From positions 128,399,373-128,463,372 of the forward strand of contig OY987299.1 in NCBI GenBank assembly GCA_963920635.1: a stretch of DNA of 64,000 bases, written 5' to 3'. The notes below the pieces were generated by a model. The model did no database searches. It was not told where the DNA came from and worked only from the letters and a program-made list of their open reading frames with translations. This document shows positions 33,493-43,268 of the stretch, piece after piece. Both the position numbers and the translations under genes were made by a program. The stretch's first letter is position 1. Every line of letters begins with the position of its first letter. Origin of the DNA: Pseudeuparius sepicola. Taxonomy: Eukaryota; Arthropoda; Insecta; Coleoptera; Anthribidae.

Positions 33493-34968
33493 CCCATTAA
33501 CGCCTGAATTATGTATTTTTTCAAATTTCGATATTTTTTCTTAAATAACTGTAAAAAATGACTCCCTGAAACGAAAATATTTTATTCCAAAAATATCTGA
33601 GTAGTACTTTTTGAAATATAGGCTGTGGCCATATGGTAACGCTAGGAGCTTGTGAAGTCAAAGTGTCTAATTTTATAAGAAATCAAAAAGGTTTTGGCAG
33701 TTATTTGGAAAACAATGAAACAGTGTAATATCGTCAAGTATATATTATTTTATGCAATAGCAGATTATGCTATCGACAATGGAATGGCTGGAAATAGTCA
33801 ATACACAAGGCTACATTACACTTCCAGCACATTGTTCTAATTATGGACTTGCATGTACTGCGCCCGCACCTTCTTTTTTTATGGCCTTCTGTATGCTGAA
33901 CAAAGTGGTCAATTCTATCAAATCTAATATTATCTGAAATACGGCTATTATCTGAGGACTCTATTGATCCTGCACGTCTTCCAGCACCTTTAGGACGAAC
34001 TTGATACGCAAGTTGTTAGTTAGGGTGCACTGTGTTGGACTTCTATTTTCTCGAATTGTCCCAATGGTGGAATAGCCGCGAAATTGCAAAAAAGAAAATA
34101 GTGCTGGATTAGAAAATAAATTATCCATATAGAAAGTATACCCCAACTGTCTTTTTCCTAGCGGAAGTTCATCTAACATTATCAGAAGTGGGCTAGCGGC
34201 TTTACCAAATAGAACATCATAGTCCGAATTCATTTTAGGACTCTTTCCCTGATAAAAATCAAAGTTTATTAGGTAGCCATCTTTAGTGTTTATAAATACT
34301 AAATCTGGAGCCTATAGGCTCCAGATTTTGTAGCCAAACCTGATTGGCTTGCCCCGAATAAACTGTTTGCAACTGTGCTTCCCATAATACTTTACCATAC
34401 TTTCATCGTATGCTAGGTTCAATTCCGGAACAAAATTGTGGATACATCGATCTTTTAGCATTTCAATCATTGGTCTAAGTTTCATCATTGTAAATCATAT
34501 CTAGTGCTTGAGAAACTGAGAATCCTCTCCTGGAATTGAAAAATAAATATTTACTGAATGTAAGCGCCTAGCGTTGCCATATGGCAACAGTCATGTTTAC
34601 GAATATGTAAGTCAGCTAGTTTTTAGTAAAATGTCTTTATATTTTGTCAATGAATACTCTAACGCATTCTATACATAAATATAAATCCAAAGTAACAAAA
34701 ATATGTGACACATATAAATAAACATAGCTACTTACTCAAACCGAAGCTCCATTTTTTTCGATGATTTATTTGAATGGTATATTCTAGCACTGCTCACACT
34801 CTAACAATCAAATGTAAACTGAATTTGCCAGTACGAATGTATTCCAAACAGTAATACGTCGGTAATAAGATTCCTACCGTAAACGAAATAAAATCGCTGA
34901 CAAGTTAGGACGCGTCGAAAAGATCACCTGTTGGACGTTGCCGTATGGTAACGCAAGGCGCTAATGGG
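33493..34968 (-). mobile_element. piggyBac element, 1476 bp, TTAA duplication
   Basis: TTAA at 33489-33492 and 34969-34972 flanks ends CCCATTAACGCC and GGCGCTAATGGG. GCCATATGGTAACG-type words recur near both ends. A minus-strand transposase remnant fills the middle. It inserted into a minisatellite unit of the surrounding hAT element. Confidence 0.88.
33964..34490 (-). pseudogene. piggyBac transposase fragment (DDE_Tnp_1_7)
   Basis: The minus strand from about 34490 reads [20 protein letters not shown], then [20 protein letters not shown] and [13 protein letters not shown]. After a local disruption it continues YLINFDFYQGKSPKMNSDYD, GKRQLGYTFYMDNLFSNPAL and YSTIGTIRENR. These are typical of the piggyBac catalytic core, with D in YDES and D in YMDNLF as candidate active-site residues. 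The disruption at 34301-34328 is a perfect palindrome (CTGGAGCCTATAGGCTCCAG plus flanking AAAT/ATTT) that puts a stop in the frame. The N-terminus and C-terminal cysteine region are missing or unreadable. Confidence 0.82.
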
Positions 34969-35265
34969 TTAATATAGGTATCAAATGAAAGGGCTTGGAG
35001 AGTAGAAAACGATAAAGTTAGTGACATCACACTAAATTCATTATGGCGGCCGCCCGAATATGGCGGATTACCTATTTCTGCACAACCTAATTGACATGGG
35101 TATGAAATGAAAGGGTTTGACGAATACAAAAAAATAAGGTAAGTGACGTCATACTAAATCCAATATAGCAGATGTCCCAAGACGGTGGACTAAATTTCTT
35201 TACCACCCTTGTGATATGGAAATGAAACTAAAAAGAACAAAATAAAACAAAAGGTAAAAAACTTT

Positions 35266-35640
35266 TTAAAAACAAGCTTTTATTTAAACCATGTACTAAA
35301 ACGAATAAAGAAATATATAAAATAAGTCTAGGTTTTCGTTAAGATAATTCAATGCCAAATTGCGACAAGTTTTTGTAAATCAAAAGGCATGTCGCGCGAG
35401 AGGTTAATAAAGGTAGGTACCAATTAATTTTATAGGACAGTGATTGGTTGATAAGCAAAAGCAAATACCTATTTGCCAAAGTATGTATTTTCTTTACAAT
35501 TATAGTGGGAAAAGCTTTTAGATTTATAAAAACTTGTCGCAATTTGGCATTGAATTATCTTAACGAAAACCTAGACTTATTTTATTCATTTTAGTACCTA
35601 CATGGCTTAAATAAAAGCTTGTTTGTAAAAAGTTTTTTTT
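35266..35640. repeat. Foldback miniature element nested in hAT
   Basis: Inverted arms of about 130 bp share AAACAAGCTTTTATTTAA, AAGTCTAGGTTTTCGTTAAG and AATTCAATGCCAAATTGCGA with their complements. The centre is about 120 bp. Non-coding. Confidence 0.8.
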
Positions 35641-36591
35641 AATTTTATTTTTCAGATGTTATTAATTATTTGTTTGTATTATTAATGGTAGGACAGTACA
35701 TACCTACAAGTTGTTTTATTTTGGAAATGATTTTTGACAGTGACAGTGCAAGTTTTTTTATTTCGGAAGTATGTTTTTTGTTCTGTCTCATATATTATTT
35801 GTCTCGTTGGTTTATTAAAAATATGAAAATAAAAGAGTAATTGTTTTCTTTTCCCATTTTTGTTTCAGGTAAACTAAAATTACCATAAAAATATAGAAAT
35901 GTTGTTAATTGTCTTGAGAAAAAAATTAAGGTGCCCCCCCTGCTTCTGAAGTCACGCGACGCCACTGCACTTTAGCATACTAAAAGGTAGAATTAAATTA
36001 AAGAACTAAAGTTTCAGTGCATCTTTCAAAGGGAGCTTTTTAAATATTACCTGTGAAACTAAATCCCGGGCTCTTGCTTGTCACTTCTGCTTTTGCAACC
36101 AAACGCTTAACAATTCGCCATCGTAAGAGTATATTTTTCCCTTAATCACTGTTACTTTTAGTTCACAAATTCACGAAATTAACTCACAACGTACTCGCTT
36201 TGTCTGCCACATATAAAATGGCCTCCGTTCAAAACGACGTAACAAAATCTATACACGGCAGGGTAGGCAAGCGCGGTGTCCTCTCTCTTTCCTTGTCTAA
36301 GCTTAAACCACAGTCTTAAAAAATTAATATAATTGCGGCAATATTTCGGTTACCTTTGCAAACCCAATAACATACTTAAATGGAGCAATTTATAAAGGTC
36401 ACAAGTAACGCAGTTACATTATGCGACTATAAAGTTTGTAACCTATAGTACTTATAGAACCCTGCTACTTTCCGTGTTAAATTTGGTTCTATCAGGTTTG
36501 CAGTCACCGTGTATATATGTTTATGTTTAGCTAAGCGTACCCGAAGTTGTGTAACCGGATACACTCATATAGGTACTCCGCTAGCTTTATA

Positions 36592-38390
36592 CAGGGTGAG
36601 TCAGAATGTATAGTAAATAGGTGGTTTTAAGGTGGGTCTTTCATATACAAATTTTCGATTTGGGCTTTCCTTGCCAAGTTATTCAGGTCTACAGGGTGAC
36701 CCATCTACTGTAACATATTTTTTTATCCTGAAGCTGAATTGTTGTTATACCTGATATTTTTGTTGTTTTAATGTTCAATAAAAATAATTAAATTGTTTGA
36801 CGCCCGCCTACAATGAATTTTTACAGTCAGGGGAATGGTATTTGGCATGAAATTAATTTTTTTCTTTGGAAAAATATTGTGTTTTCGAGAAAAAATGTAC
36901 AGGGAAAAGAAGTTTTTTAAATAAAAGAGCTTAGTGTTTCACAAGACTCTTGCAAATTTATTGTTCTTGTCTTGTTCTTACTGCAAGAACAAGACAACAC
37001 TCTTTTAAATTTCTTGTCTTAGTTTGCAAAACAAGACAAGAAATCATTCTGCAAGACTCTTGCAATTTTGCAAGAATCTTGCTAAAAGCAAGAAATCTTG
37101 CAAAGATTACTATGTATCTGTTATTATAATTTCTGTAAAACTTTAATACGAACAATGAATGTCGTTGACGATAATATTGATTTTTAAAAAATGATAATAT
37201 ATAAATGGTTATTTAAGAATAATTAGTGTATACTTACTAGTATATTATTTAATAAATAAATTTAATTTACCATACTCCTAGCAACTAATAAATACTAATT
37301 CATGTTTCCAGCCATTACAGGTAGGTATACCCAAAAAGAAATCTATTACGCTGCTTTCGCGGCTGGAAATGCGTACTTCCCTACTCCTGACAAACAAAAT
37401 CATTCTAATTTTAATTCTTATAAATTCAACAAATTAGTAGGTAGGTATGTACCTACTCTTCAATTCATCATCCGCTACAGTGGATTCATTTATTTTTAAA
37501 AGTTTGCTTTAACAGTAGTTAACGTCTATAAACTAGCTGCTTCTAGGGTCTATTGGACTTTCTAATGTTTTGTTTCGTTCCATATTAGTGTGGCATAGTG
37601 TGATCGAGTCATTTTGGGAGAGTGGGTTTCGCGGTTTTCGTCCAGGAAAGTCTTCGACTTAAGAGGTATTTAGAATTGAAAATCATGAAAACATTAAAAC
37701 AAAATTATTATTAAAATACAAAAAAAAAGAAAAAACTGTCAGTAATTAAAAAAAATTATTCATCGACCCGCCGCACGGCGGCTCTGCAGCGCTGCATCAA
37801 CTTGTCTCGACAAGCTTATTGTACGCAATAAATAATGCAAGAGTCTTGCCAACAAGAGTTTTGGTAGCAAGACTCTTGCTGCGATGACGCCACTAAACAA
37901 AAAATGCAAGAACAAGAAGTTGCAAGAAGTCTTGCTTGATAAGATTTTTTCCAGCAAGAGTCGGGAAGGACAAGAATGAATTTTATTTCTTGTCTTGCTT
38001 TGCAAGGCAAGACAAGAATAGGCGTAGCAAGACAAGAAATCTTGTCTTGTGAAACACTAAAAGAGGTACACAAATCATAATTTTTTTTATACTTAAAAAT
38101 GACCCGCAAAAAAGATCGAGCAAAAAATTAATAAAGATTGTTAGGACAGTGTGTAAATAAATAAAATACCGTAAAGTGTCTTCCAGTAACTAGATAACAT
38201 ATACTAAATTTCAATTTTTTAAGTAGCGCCGTTATTGAGATATCAATATAAAAATACTTTTGGGTCACCCTGTAGACCGAAATAACTTGGCAAGGAAAGC
38301 CCAAATCGAAAAACCTTATCTGAAAGGCCGCCCTTAACCACCGGCCGAATACCCCTTTAAAGTATTTACTATAGACTCTGACTCACCCCG
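36592..38390. mobile_element. TIR element with TA duplication, split by a hAT-like element
   Basis: CAGGGTGAGTCAGAATG on the left and GACTCTGACTCACCCCG on the right are flanked by TA (36590-36591, 38391-38392). The arms are about 140 bp and share GGGCTTTCCTTGCCAAGTTA and GGTCTACAGGGTGACCCA. Excluding the insertion at 36932-38059 it is about 670 bp and non-coding. Confidence 0.8.
36932..38059. mobile_element. hAT-like family H1, copy 1, with dense CTTGCAAG subterminal repeats
   Basis: The ends are TAGTGTTTCACAAGAC and GTCTTGTGAAACACTA, flanked by AAAGAGCT/AAAGAGGT (7 of 8 identical). The outer 170-250 bp at each side are packed with CAAGACTCTTGCAA- and TTGCAAGAAATCTTGC-like words on both strands. 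The interior is AT-rich and partly shared with copy 2 (GTCTATTGGACTT, TGTGGCATA). No transposase. Confidence 0.82.
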
Positions 38391-38601
38391 TATAACATTT
38401 ATATTATAATCAGATATCGCTTGTGGTAACGAAAAATGTTTACTGTGAAGTTTTACGAGCTTCGTTAATTGCAAACTTTCTAAGATCGAACTCCTTCCTA
38501 AGAAAACTTTATCTAAATAAACACCAAACTCCTAATGTAGCGATACATCAAAGTTTAGCAAGATATGCACGTAACTTCATGAACAAACTTCAGCAACTCA
38601 C

Positions 38602-38748
38602 CTAGTATCCCCAATCTATAATTCAGCGTGATCACAACTAGGTCGGCGTAGGACGCCAGCACGCTGCCGTCGTACGGATTACCGGAGTTCCATTCGAAGG
38701 ACTCCCCATGGATGTACACTATCACCGGGTGACGAACTTCGCTGGAAG
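38602..38748 (-). CDS. Nlg: Neuroligin, internal exon (oxyanion-hole region)
   Basis: This 147-bp exon has acceptor TTGTTGCAG|CTTCC at 38748 and donor ACTAG|GTGAGT at 38602. It encodes [39 protein letters not shown] and [14 protein letters not shown] is the neuroligin form of the oxyanion-hole loop, and YRLGILG followed by FLNANP from the next exon is a strongly conserved junction. It begins and ends in phase 1. The preceding exon (N-terminal part and signal peptide) was not found between here and 64000, so the upstream intron is long or the exon is outside the window. Confidence 0.93.
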
Positions 38749-38968
38749 CTGCAACAAAATACAACAGTTACATTCTGGCGCGCTGCCGGTATTATTGGAA
38801 ACACAATCGACGCCACAGCAAAATAGTGGTATTCTTTCGCAGTGAATTTGAGAGCCAGAGGAAGTGAACTGATCCAGAATATACATGTTCTTATCAATAA
38901 CTGAACCAGTTTCTTCAAATTTTATCCATTTGTTGCCCAACACAAAATACAGGCGTACCTATACTAAT

Positions 38969-40700
38969 TAGTGTTTCACAAGACTATTGCAAATTTCTTG
39001 TTCTTGTCTTGTTCTTGCTGCAAGAAAAAGACAAGACTCTTTTAAATTTCTTGTCTTGCTTTGCAAGACAAGACAAGAAATTATTCTGCAAGAGAGTTGC
39101 AAGTTTGCAAGAAATCTTGCTACAAGCAAGAAATCTTGCAAAAATCATTATCTGCAATTATAATTTCTGCAAAGCTTTAATAGGATAAATAATAAAATGT
39201 AAGTGACGACGATATTGAACAATACTGATTTTTGCAAAATGAGCATAAGTATAAACGGTTATTCAAGAATAACTGTCTCTGTATACTAGTATCTAGTAAA
39301 TATATATTTTATTTACAATATTCCAGGAAATTAATATTTTTTATTTTTTGAACTACTGCAGTTAACTGCAGTGAAATAATTTGTTTTTTTATAAGTTTGA
39401 TTTAACTATATTTTTGCTAAAATACTTAAACAACCAAAGGAGTCTATTGGACTTCCTAACTTCCTAATGCATTGTTTCGCTTCGTATTATTGTGGCATAA
39501 TGTAGATCGGGTTATTTTAGCAGGGTGAGTTTCGAGGTTTTTTTCCACTTCCACCCAAATATCGAAATCCACAGACATTAAAATAACTTTATCGGAAAGG
39601 AAAGTCTTAGATTTAGAGGCATTTCGAACTGAAAGTCATGAAAACATTGAAACAAAATTATTATTATTATTAAAATTAAATACAAATAAATAAATCCTGT
39701 CTTTAAATTAAGTCTGCATACACAGGCCATAAGTTATTGTTACCTGTGTGGGTTTACTCCGTTTACCTGTGGTCATAGCTATGTACCTATTATGGATACT
39801 AATTGCTTAGTTTATTTTATCAAGAAGTTAGGCACCATTCTAAAGTAATAGCGACAAACAGGCGTAATATAGTGCGTAATAGCACCTTTTTAAGTTTTTA
39901 TGATAATCAAAAGAACGAAACTGTTTGAGAACTGGGTAGGTAATTTGATTAATCCCATGAAGATAATATTATAATAGATATACCTATGTTTTGATTTTCA
40001 TTTGTATTCTACAAAATGATGGCTTAAAAAATATTGCTCAGGTAGTCATCAAATTTTAAGATCAATAAAATATTAAATTTTTGGAATAAGAGAAGAAAAT
40101 CGTCTTTCCATACCTACTAAATATTTCAGTTAACTAACTACCTTAAATTAAAAATATTCCTTCAAAATCCAATTAACAGTTTTGCCTGTTCCAATCATCA
40201 TTTCAGTATGTATGATTTGTTTTGTATTTATCAATGAATTATTTAAAATATCTGAGTACAGACCTACACTACCCCTTCACTAAATTCTAAATACGGCCCT
40301 GTCTTCTAAACAGAGAACATGGCGACCACCGGCTGCCAAACATCAGAGGTGCCGCCGTCGAGTTTATATTCTCCCCTTCCTTGTTCTCTGGCATTGTGGA
40401 CCTCGCGCCCTGCCGCGCCGCGGCTCTGCAGAGCTGCCTCAACTTGTCTCGACAAGCTTTACACGTAATAAATAATGCAAGAGTCTTGCTAACAAGACTC
40501 TTGCAAGCAAGAGTCTAGCGATGACGTCACTAAACAAAAAATGCAATAACAAGAAATTGCAAGAAATCTTGCTTGCAAGACAAGATTTTTTCCAGCAAGA
40601 GTCGTGCAAGGCAAGAATGAATTTAATTTCTTGTCTTGCTTTGCAAGACAAGACAAGAATGGGCCTTACAAGACAAGAAATCTTGTCTTTTGAAACACTA
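38969..40700. mobile_element. hAT-like family H1, copy 2
   Basis: Starts TAGTGTTTCACAAGAC and ends GAAACACTA with the same CTTGCAAG-type subterminal arrays as copy 1 (about 38970-39150 and 40470-40690). It is about 600 bp longer than copy 1, mostly through extra sequence around 39720-40390. A target duplication is not evident. It starts about 220 bp from the neuroligin acceptor at 38748. Confidence 0.75.
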
Positions 40701-40799
40701 ATAGCTACTAATTCCAAACGGCACACATAACACTATAACCTTCTCACTAATCGTTGGGCATATATAATTAATTTGGGGCTGACCCCGCTCGTACATAAA

Positions 40800-40935
40800 T
40801 ACCTATCTGATCCACCCTTCTTTCGGGGGCGAAAAAAGCGTCCGCGGTCACGTGACCGCCGCCGCCGCCGATAAATCGCGCCCATTTGGGGGCGGCGGTC
40901 GGCCTGCGGTTGGGCGGGTGGGGGACGGGTGGCTT
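40800..40935. promoter_or_regulatory. CpG-rich patch with CACGTG palindrome
   Basis: A GC-dense block contains GCGGTCACGTGACCGC, a 16-bp palindrome around an E-box, followed by (GCC)n and G-rich runs. It is single-copy in the window and carries no frame. It could be host regulatory DNA; composition is the only evidence. Confidence 0.3.
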
Positions 40936-41067
40936 TTTGCTATCCCATACCACACGAGTGAACAATAGGCGGCGCTTGCTAGAGAGAAGGGGTAGAAAAG
41001 ACGCTTCTCGGGTCACTCTATGCTAAACAAAAAAAAAGAAAGAAATAACCGTAAAGAGAATCTCACC

Positions 41068-41615
41068 GATTATTTCCCTCATACTGCTTGCATCCAATAA
41101 GGTAGCTCCTTCCATAAAAATCCAACCAATCATATGCCTCTGCTAGCGATAATTGCACTTGTGCAAATTATCGCGGTAATTGCACTTAAAGTTTGTGTGT
41201 TTCACACTGTTCTAAATTATGCAGCTTATAAATTATGTTGCAATACTATTAAGCATTGTATCAATGATTTTATATAACTTTTACATTGCTAAATTTTTGT
41301 TATTGGACCTCCGTCTCCATTTAAATTTATGACACATTCAGAAAATAAACCAACGCCGACAGAGTGTAGGTATAATCGCATTTGCCTTGGATACCCAAGC
41401 GTCATGTTTGTTTACTTGAACGCTACAGTCGAAGCTGCCAATAAACTCGTTCAAAATGAGTCGTTTTGGAAATGTAAACATAGAAAAAAATCTATACAGA
41501 AATTATTAAATCGTATTCGTGAAATAATCTCGACAAATACCACTCATGCCGAAAATTTTTCTAGATAATTTTATTCTCAAGCCCTATTTTGCCCATTAGC
41601 ACAACCACTCGTACA
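41068..41615 (+). repeat. Dispersed repeat family R1, copy B
   Basis: Matches 21643-22246 and lacks about 55 bp of that copy (the second half of its palindromic stretch). Here the shared frame is open for 79 residues from 41329 (MTHSENKPTPTECRYNRICL, then SFWKCKHRKKSIQKLLNRI). No family was recognised, and the frame is broken in copy A, so I treat it as repeat sequence and not as a gene. Confidence 0.75.
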
Positions 41616-41693
41616 AATTGGGCTTTTATTTTCAGAGATAAAATCCCTCGAGCTTCGTTCTCGGGATTTTATCAGAAAATAAAAGCCCAATTT
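41615..41693. repeat. Hairpin of about 35-bp arms
   Basis: AAATTGGGCTTTTATTTTC at the left and GAAAATAAAAGCCCAATTT at the right, continuing through ATAAAATCCC and GGGATTTTAT to a short CTCGAGC loop. It directly abuts the end of repeat R1 copy B. Confidence 0.8.
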
Positions 41694-42548
41694 ATACTCG
41701 TGATCTTTCTAAGCAAAATAGCGCTTTCGAAAAAATTATCGATAAAATTTCCGGCACTAGTGATATTACACACGATAATCTACCTCACTCAATATCAACC
41801 GCTTGTAATTTACAAGGTTCAAGTTTTGATTGTGAAAATGAAGAGAAGTTATTGTAATATTTTGCACAATGTTCTTAATTATAAATAGTTGTCAAAGCGC
41901 TTTGAACTGTTCAGTGTCAAGTAACATTGATAATGGCTTATCTATCTTATATAACATAACAATATATACCTAATATTCTACAAGTTACGGAATATTCCAC
42001 ACTAGCGAAAAGTTTCTAGCCCGAGCCGAACGCGACCATCACCACTTAACAAAAGTTTTTTAAAAATGCGAAGAGACATCCAGATTCTGAAATTACGTTC
42101 CATAGGTCAGTAAACAGGTATAAAGGTATAGAAAGTGGCTCAATACTCTAATTGTCATCGAGAAGAATACTTTCTGGAAGGATTCTATGTATACGTGTTC
42201 TATTCATATTGATAAACAGGATTGTTTACCACCAAAGAAATTCATTTCGGTTCAGGAAGTAACTCACTGAGATGAGGAAAACGGAGAAATCCAATTCTGG
42301 ATACCACGAAGAGAGCCGGATTTATGGAGCAGATAGAAAATAGATTGGCCTTGTCTAGAAACCATATGGTTCTTCTTTACACCAATGGCACATTTTCCAT
42401 GAGAACTGGCCGCTGTTGTTGCAAAAATTGGAGGTATGTTCCAGTTAAATCTCCTTCTTAAAAATATGGCCCAACTAATGATAACCAATTATGCCACATC
42501 CGAATTAGATTGACGATATGAGGATTTTCAGTGGACCAATAATGTTGA

Positions 42549-42886
42549 CAGAAAGATTTTTAGTACCTGTAATAATTATAAATAATAAATGATGTTTAGT
42601 GGCATATCAGGTAAAGGATATCAATTGAAAAAAATGCACTCCAGCCGGGACTTGAACCCGGGACTCCTACTGTGGCCGTAGGCACTTTAACCAACTAAGC
42701 TACCGGAGATATGGGTTCCATCGGCTAGGTGTTATTTATTCCAATTGATATATAGTTAGTAGCGGTGAGATGTAGAAGACTTCGGCGTCTTCTACAGCAT
42801 TTTTTTCAATTGATATCCTTTACCTGATATGCCACTAAACATCATTTATTATTTATAATTATTACAGGTACTAAAAATCTTTCTGT
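42549..42886. mobile_element. Inverted-repeat element containing a tRNA-like sequence, copy 1
   Basis: Arms of about 95 bp begin CAGAAAGATTTTTAGTACCT and include GATGTTTAGTGGCATATCAG and GATATCAATTGAAAAAAATG, each with its complement on the other side. The core holds a tRNA-like gene (minus strand) and a small hairpin, GTAGAAGACTTCGGCGTCTT (then CTAC). A second, truncated copy in reverse orientation lies at 43048-43268. Non-coding. Confidence 0.8.
42638..42709 (-). tRNA. tRNA-like sequence (probable pseudogene), nominal anticodon CCA
   Basis: The 72-nt cloverleaf on the minus strand has an acceptor of six of seven pairs (TCTCCGG/CTGGAGT, first pair T-T), D stem GCTT/AAGT, anticodon stem CCTAC/GTAGG with loop GGCCACA, and T arm CCGGG-TTCAAGT-CCCGG. 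Internal promoter boxes A and B are recognisable. Position 33 is G where tRNAs have U, so decoding function is unlikely. Confidence 0.5.
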
Positions 42887-43047
42887 GTTTCATATTCTGG
42901 CTTTGACATTGTAGGTTAGAATTTCCACGTTCGATACTTGCAATAAGTCGCTATATGTCGAATATTGTGGGTGGAAGAACAAATAGGAAGTTTACATAAC
43001 CAACAATAATGAATGGTTTCCCTACACCCTCTAACCCCTTCTAGTAG

Positions 43048-43268
43048 CTGTAGAAGACGCCGAAGTCTTCTACATCTCACCGCTACTAACTATATATCAA
43101 TTGGAATAAATAACACCTAGCCGATGGAACCCATATCTCCGGTAGCTTAGTTGGTTAAAGTGCCTACGGCCACAGTAGGAGTACCGGGTTCAAGTCCCGG
43201 CTGGAGTGCATTTTTTTCAATTGATATCCTTTACCTGATATGCCACTAAACATCATTTATTATTAATA
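43048..43268 (+). repeat. tRNA-containing element, copy 2 (truncated, opposite orientation)
   Basis: The reverse complement of the core and right arm of 42549-42886, from TGTAGAAGACGCCGAAGTCT to CCACTAAACATCATTTATTA. It lacks the other inverted arm. Near-identity to copy 1 suggests recent duplication or gene conversion. Confidence 0.8.
43136..43207 (+). tRNA. tRNA-like sequence (probable pseudogene), second copy
   Basis: Same 72-nt cloverleaf as the minus-strand copy at 42638-42709, differing by one base in the variable region (AGTA for AGTC). Same G at position 33 and T-T at the first acceptor pair. It is embedded in the repeat, so it is a passenger or derived part of the element. Confidence 0.5.

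Larger units (their letters stand above)
33297..35260 (+). repeat. Minisatellite (about 119-bp unit) interrupted by piggyBac
   Basis: Units contain CAACCCCCTTAA, ATCAAATGAAAGGGCTTGAA, GAGTAGAAAACGATAAAG, CACACTAAATTCA and an ATGGCGG-rich block. Starts are at about 33362 and 33481. After the piggyBac insertion the array resumes at 34973 and continues with diverged units at 35083 and 35204. About four to five units in all. Confidence 0.8.
32798..35967. mobile_element. Non-autonomous hAT element, 3.17 kb with insertions, 8-bp TSD
   Basis: The ends CAGTGGCGTCGCGT and ACGCGACGCCACTG are flanked by the exact duplication CACTTTAG (32790-32797 and 35968-35975). G/C tracts lie just inside each end. 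The body includes a minisatellite, a nested piggyBac copy (33493-34968) and a nested foldback (35266-35640). No hAT transposase is present. Confidence 0.9.
32396..36301. mobile_element. hAT-type miniature element, host of a three-level nest
   Basis: The ends are CTTAGACAAGGAAAGAGAG and its complement, flanked by CTTGAACC (32388-32395) and CTTAAACC (36302-36309), an 8-bp duplication with one mismatch. Without the inner hAT it is about 730 bp. A further hAT-like end, CAGTGGCGTAGCATG, at 32472 may be a fragment of yet another element. Non-coding. Confidence 0.7.

Noticed and set aside
36932..40700. CRISPR-like array from the repeated CTTGCAAG words
   Set aside because: Words overlap, occur on both strands without spacers and belong to two transposon copies with defined ends in a eukaryotic genome.
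41329..41568. 79-residue frame in repeat R1 as an independent gene
   Set aside because: It belongs to a repeated sequence and is broken by stops in the other copy.
43136..43207. Functional tRNA-Trp (anticodon CCA)
   Set aside because: Loop position 33 is G and the first acceptor pair is T-T; it is embedded in a repeat. Kept only as a tRNA-like pseudogene.
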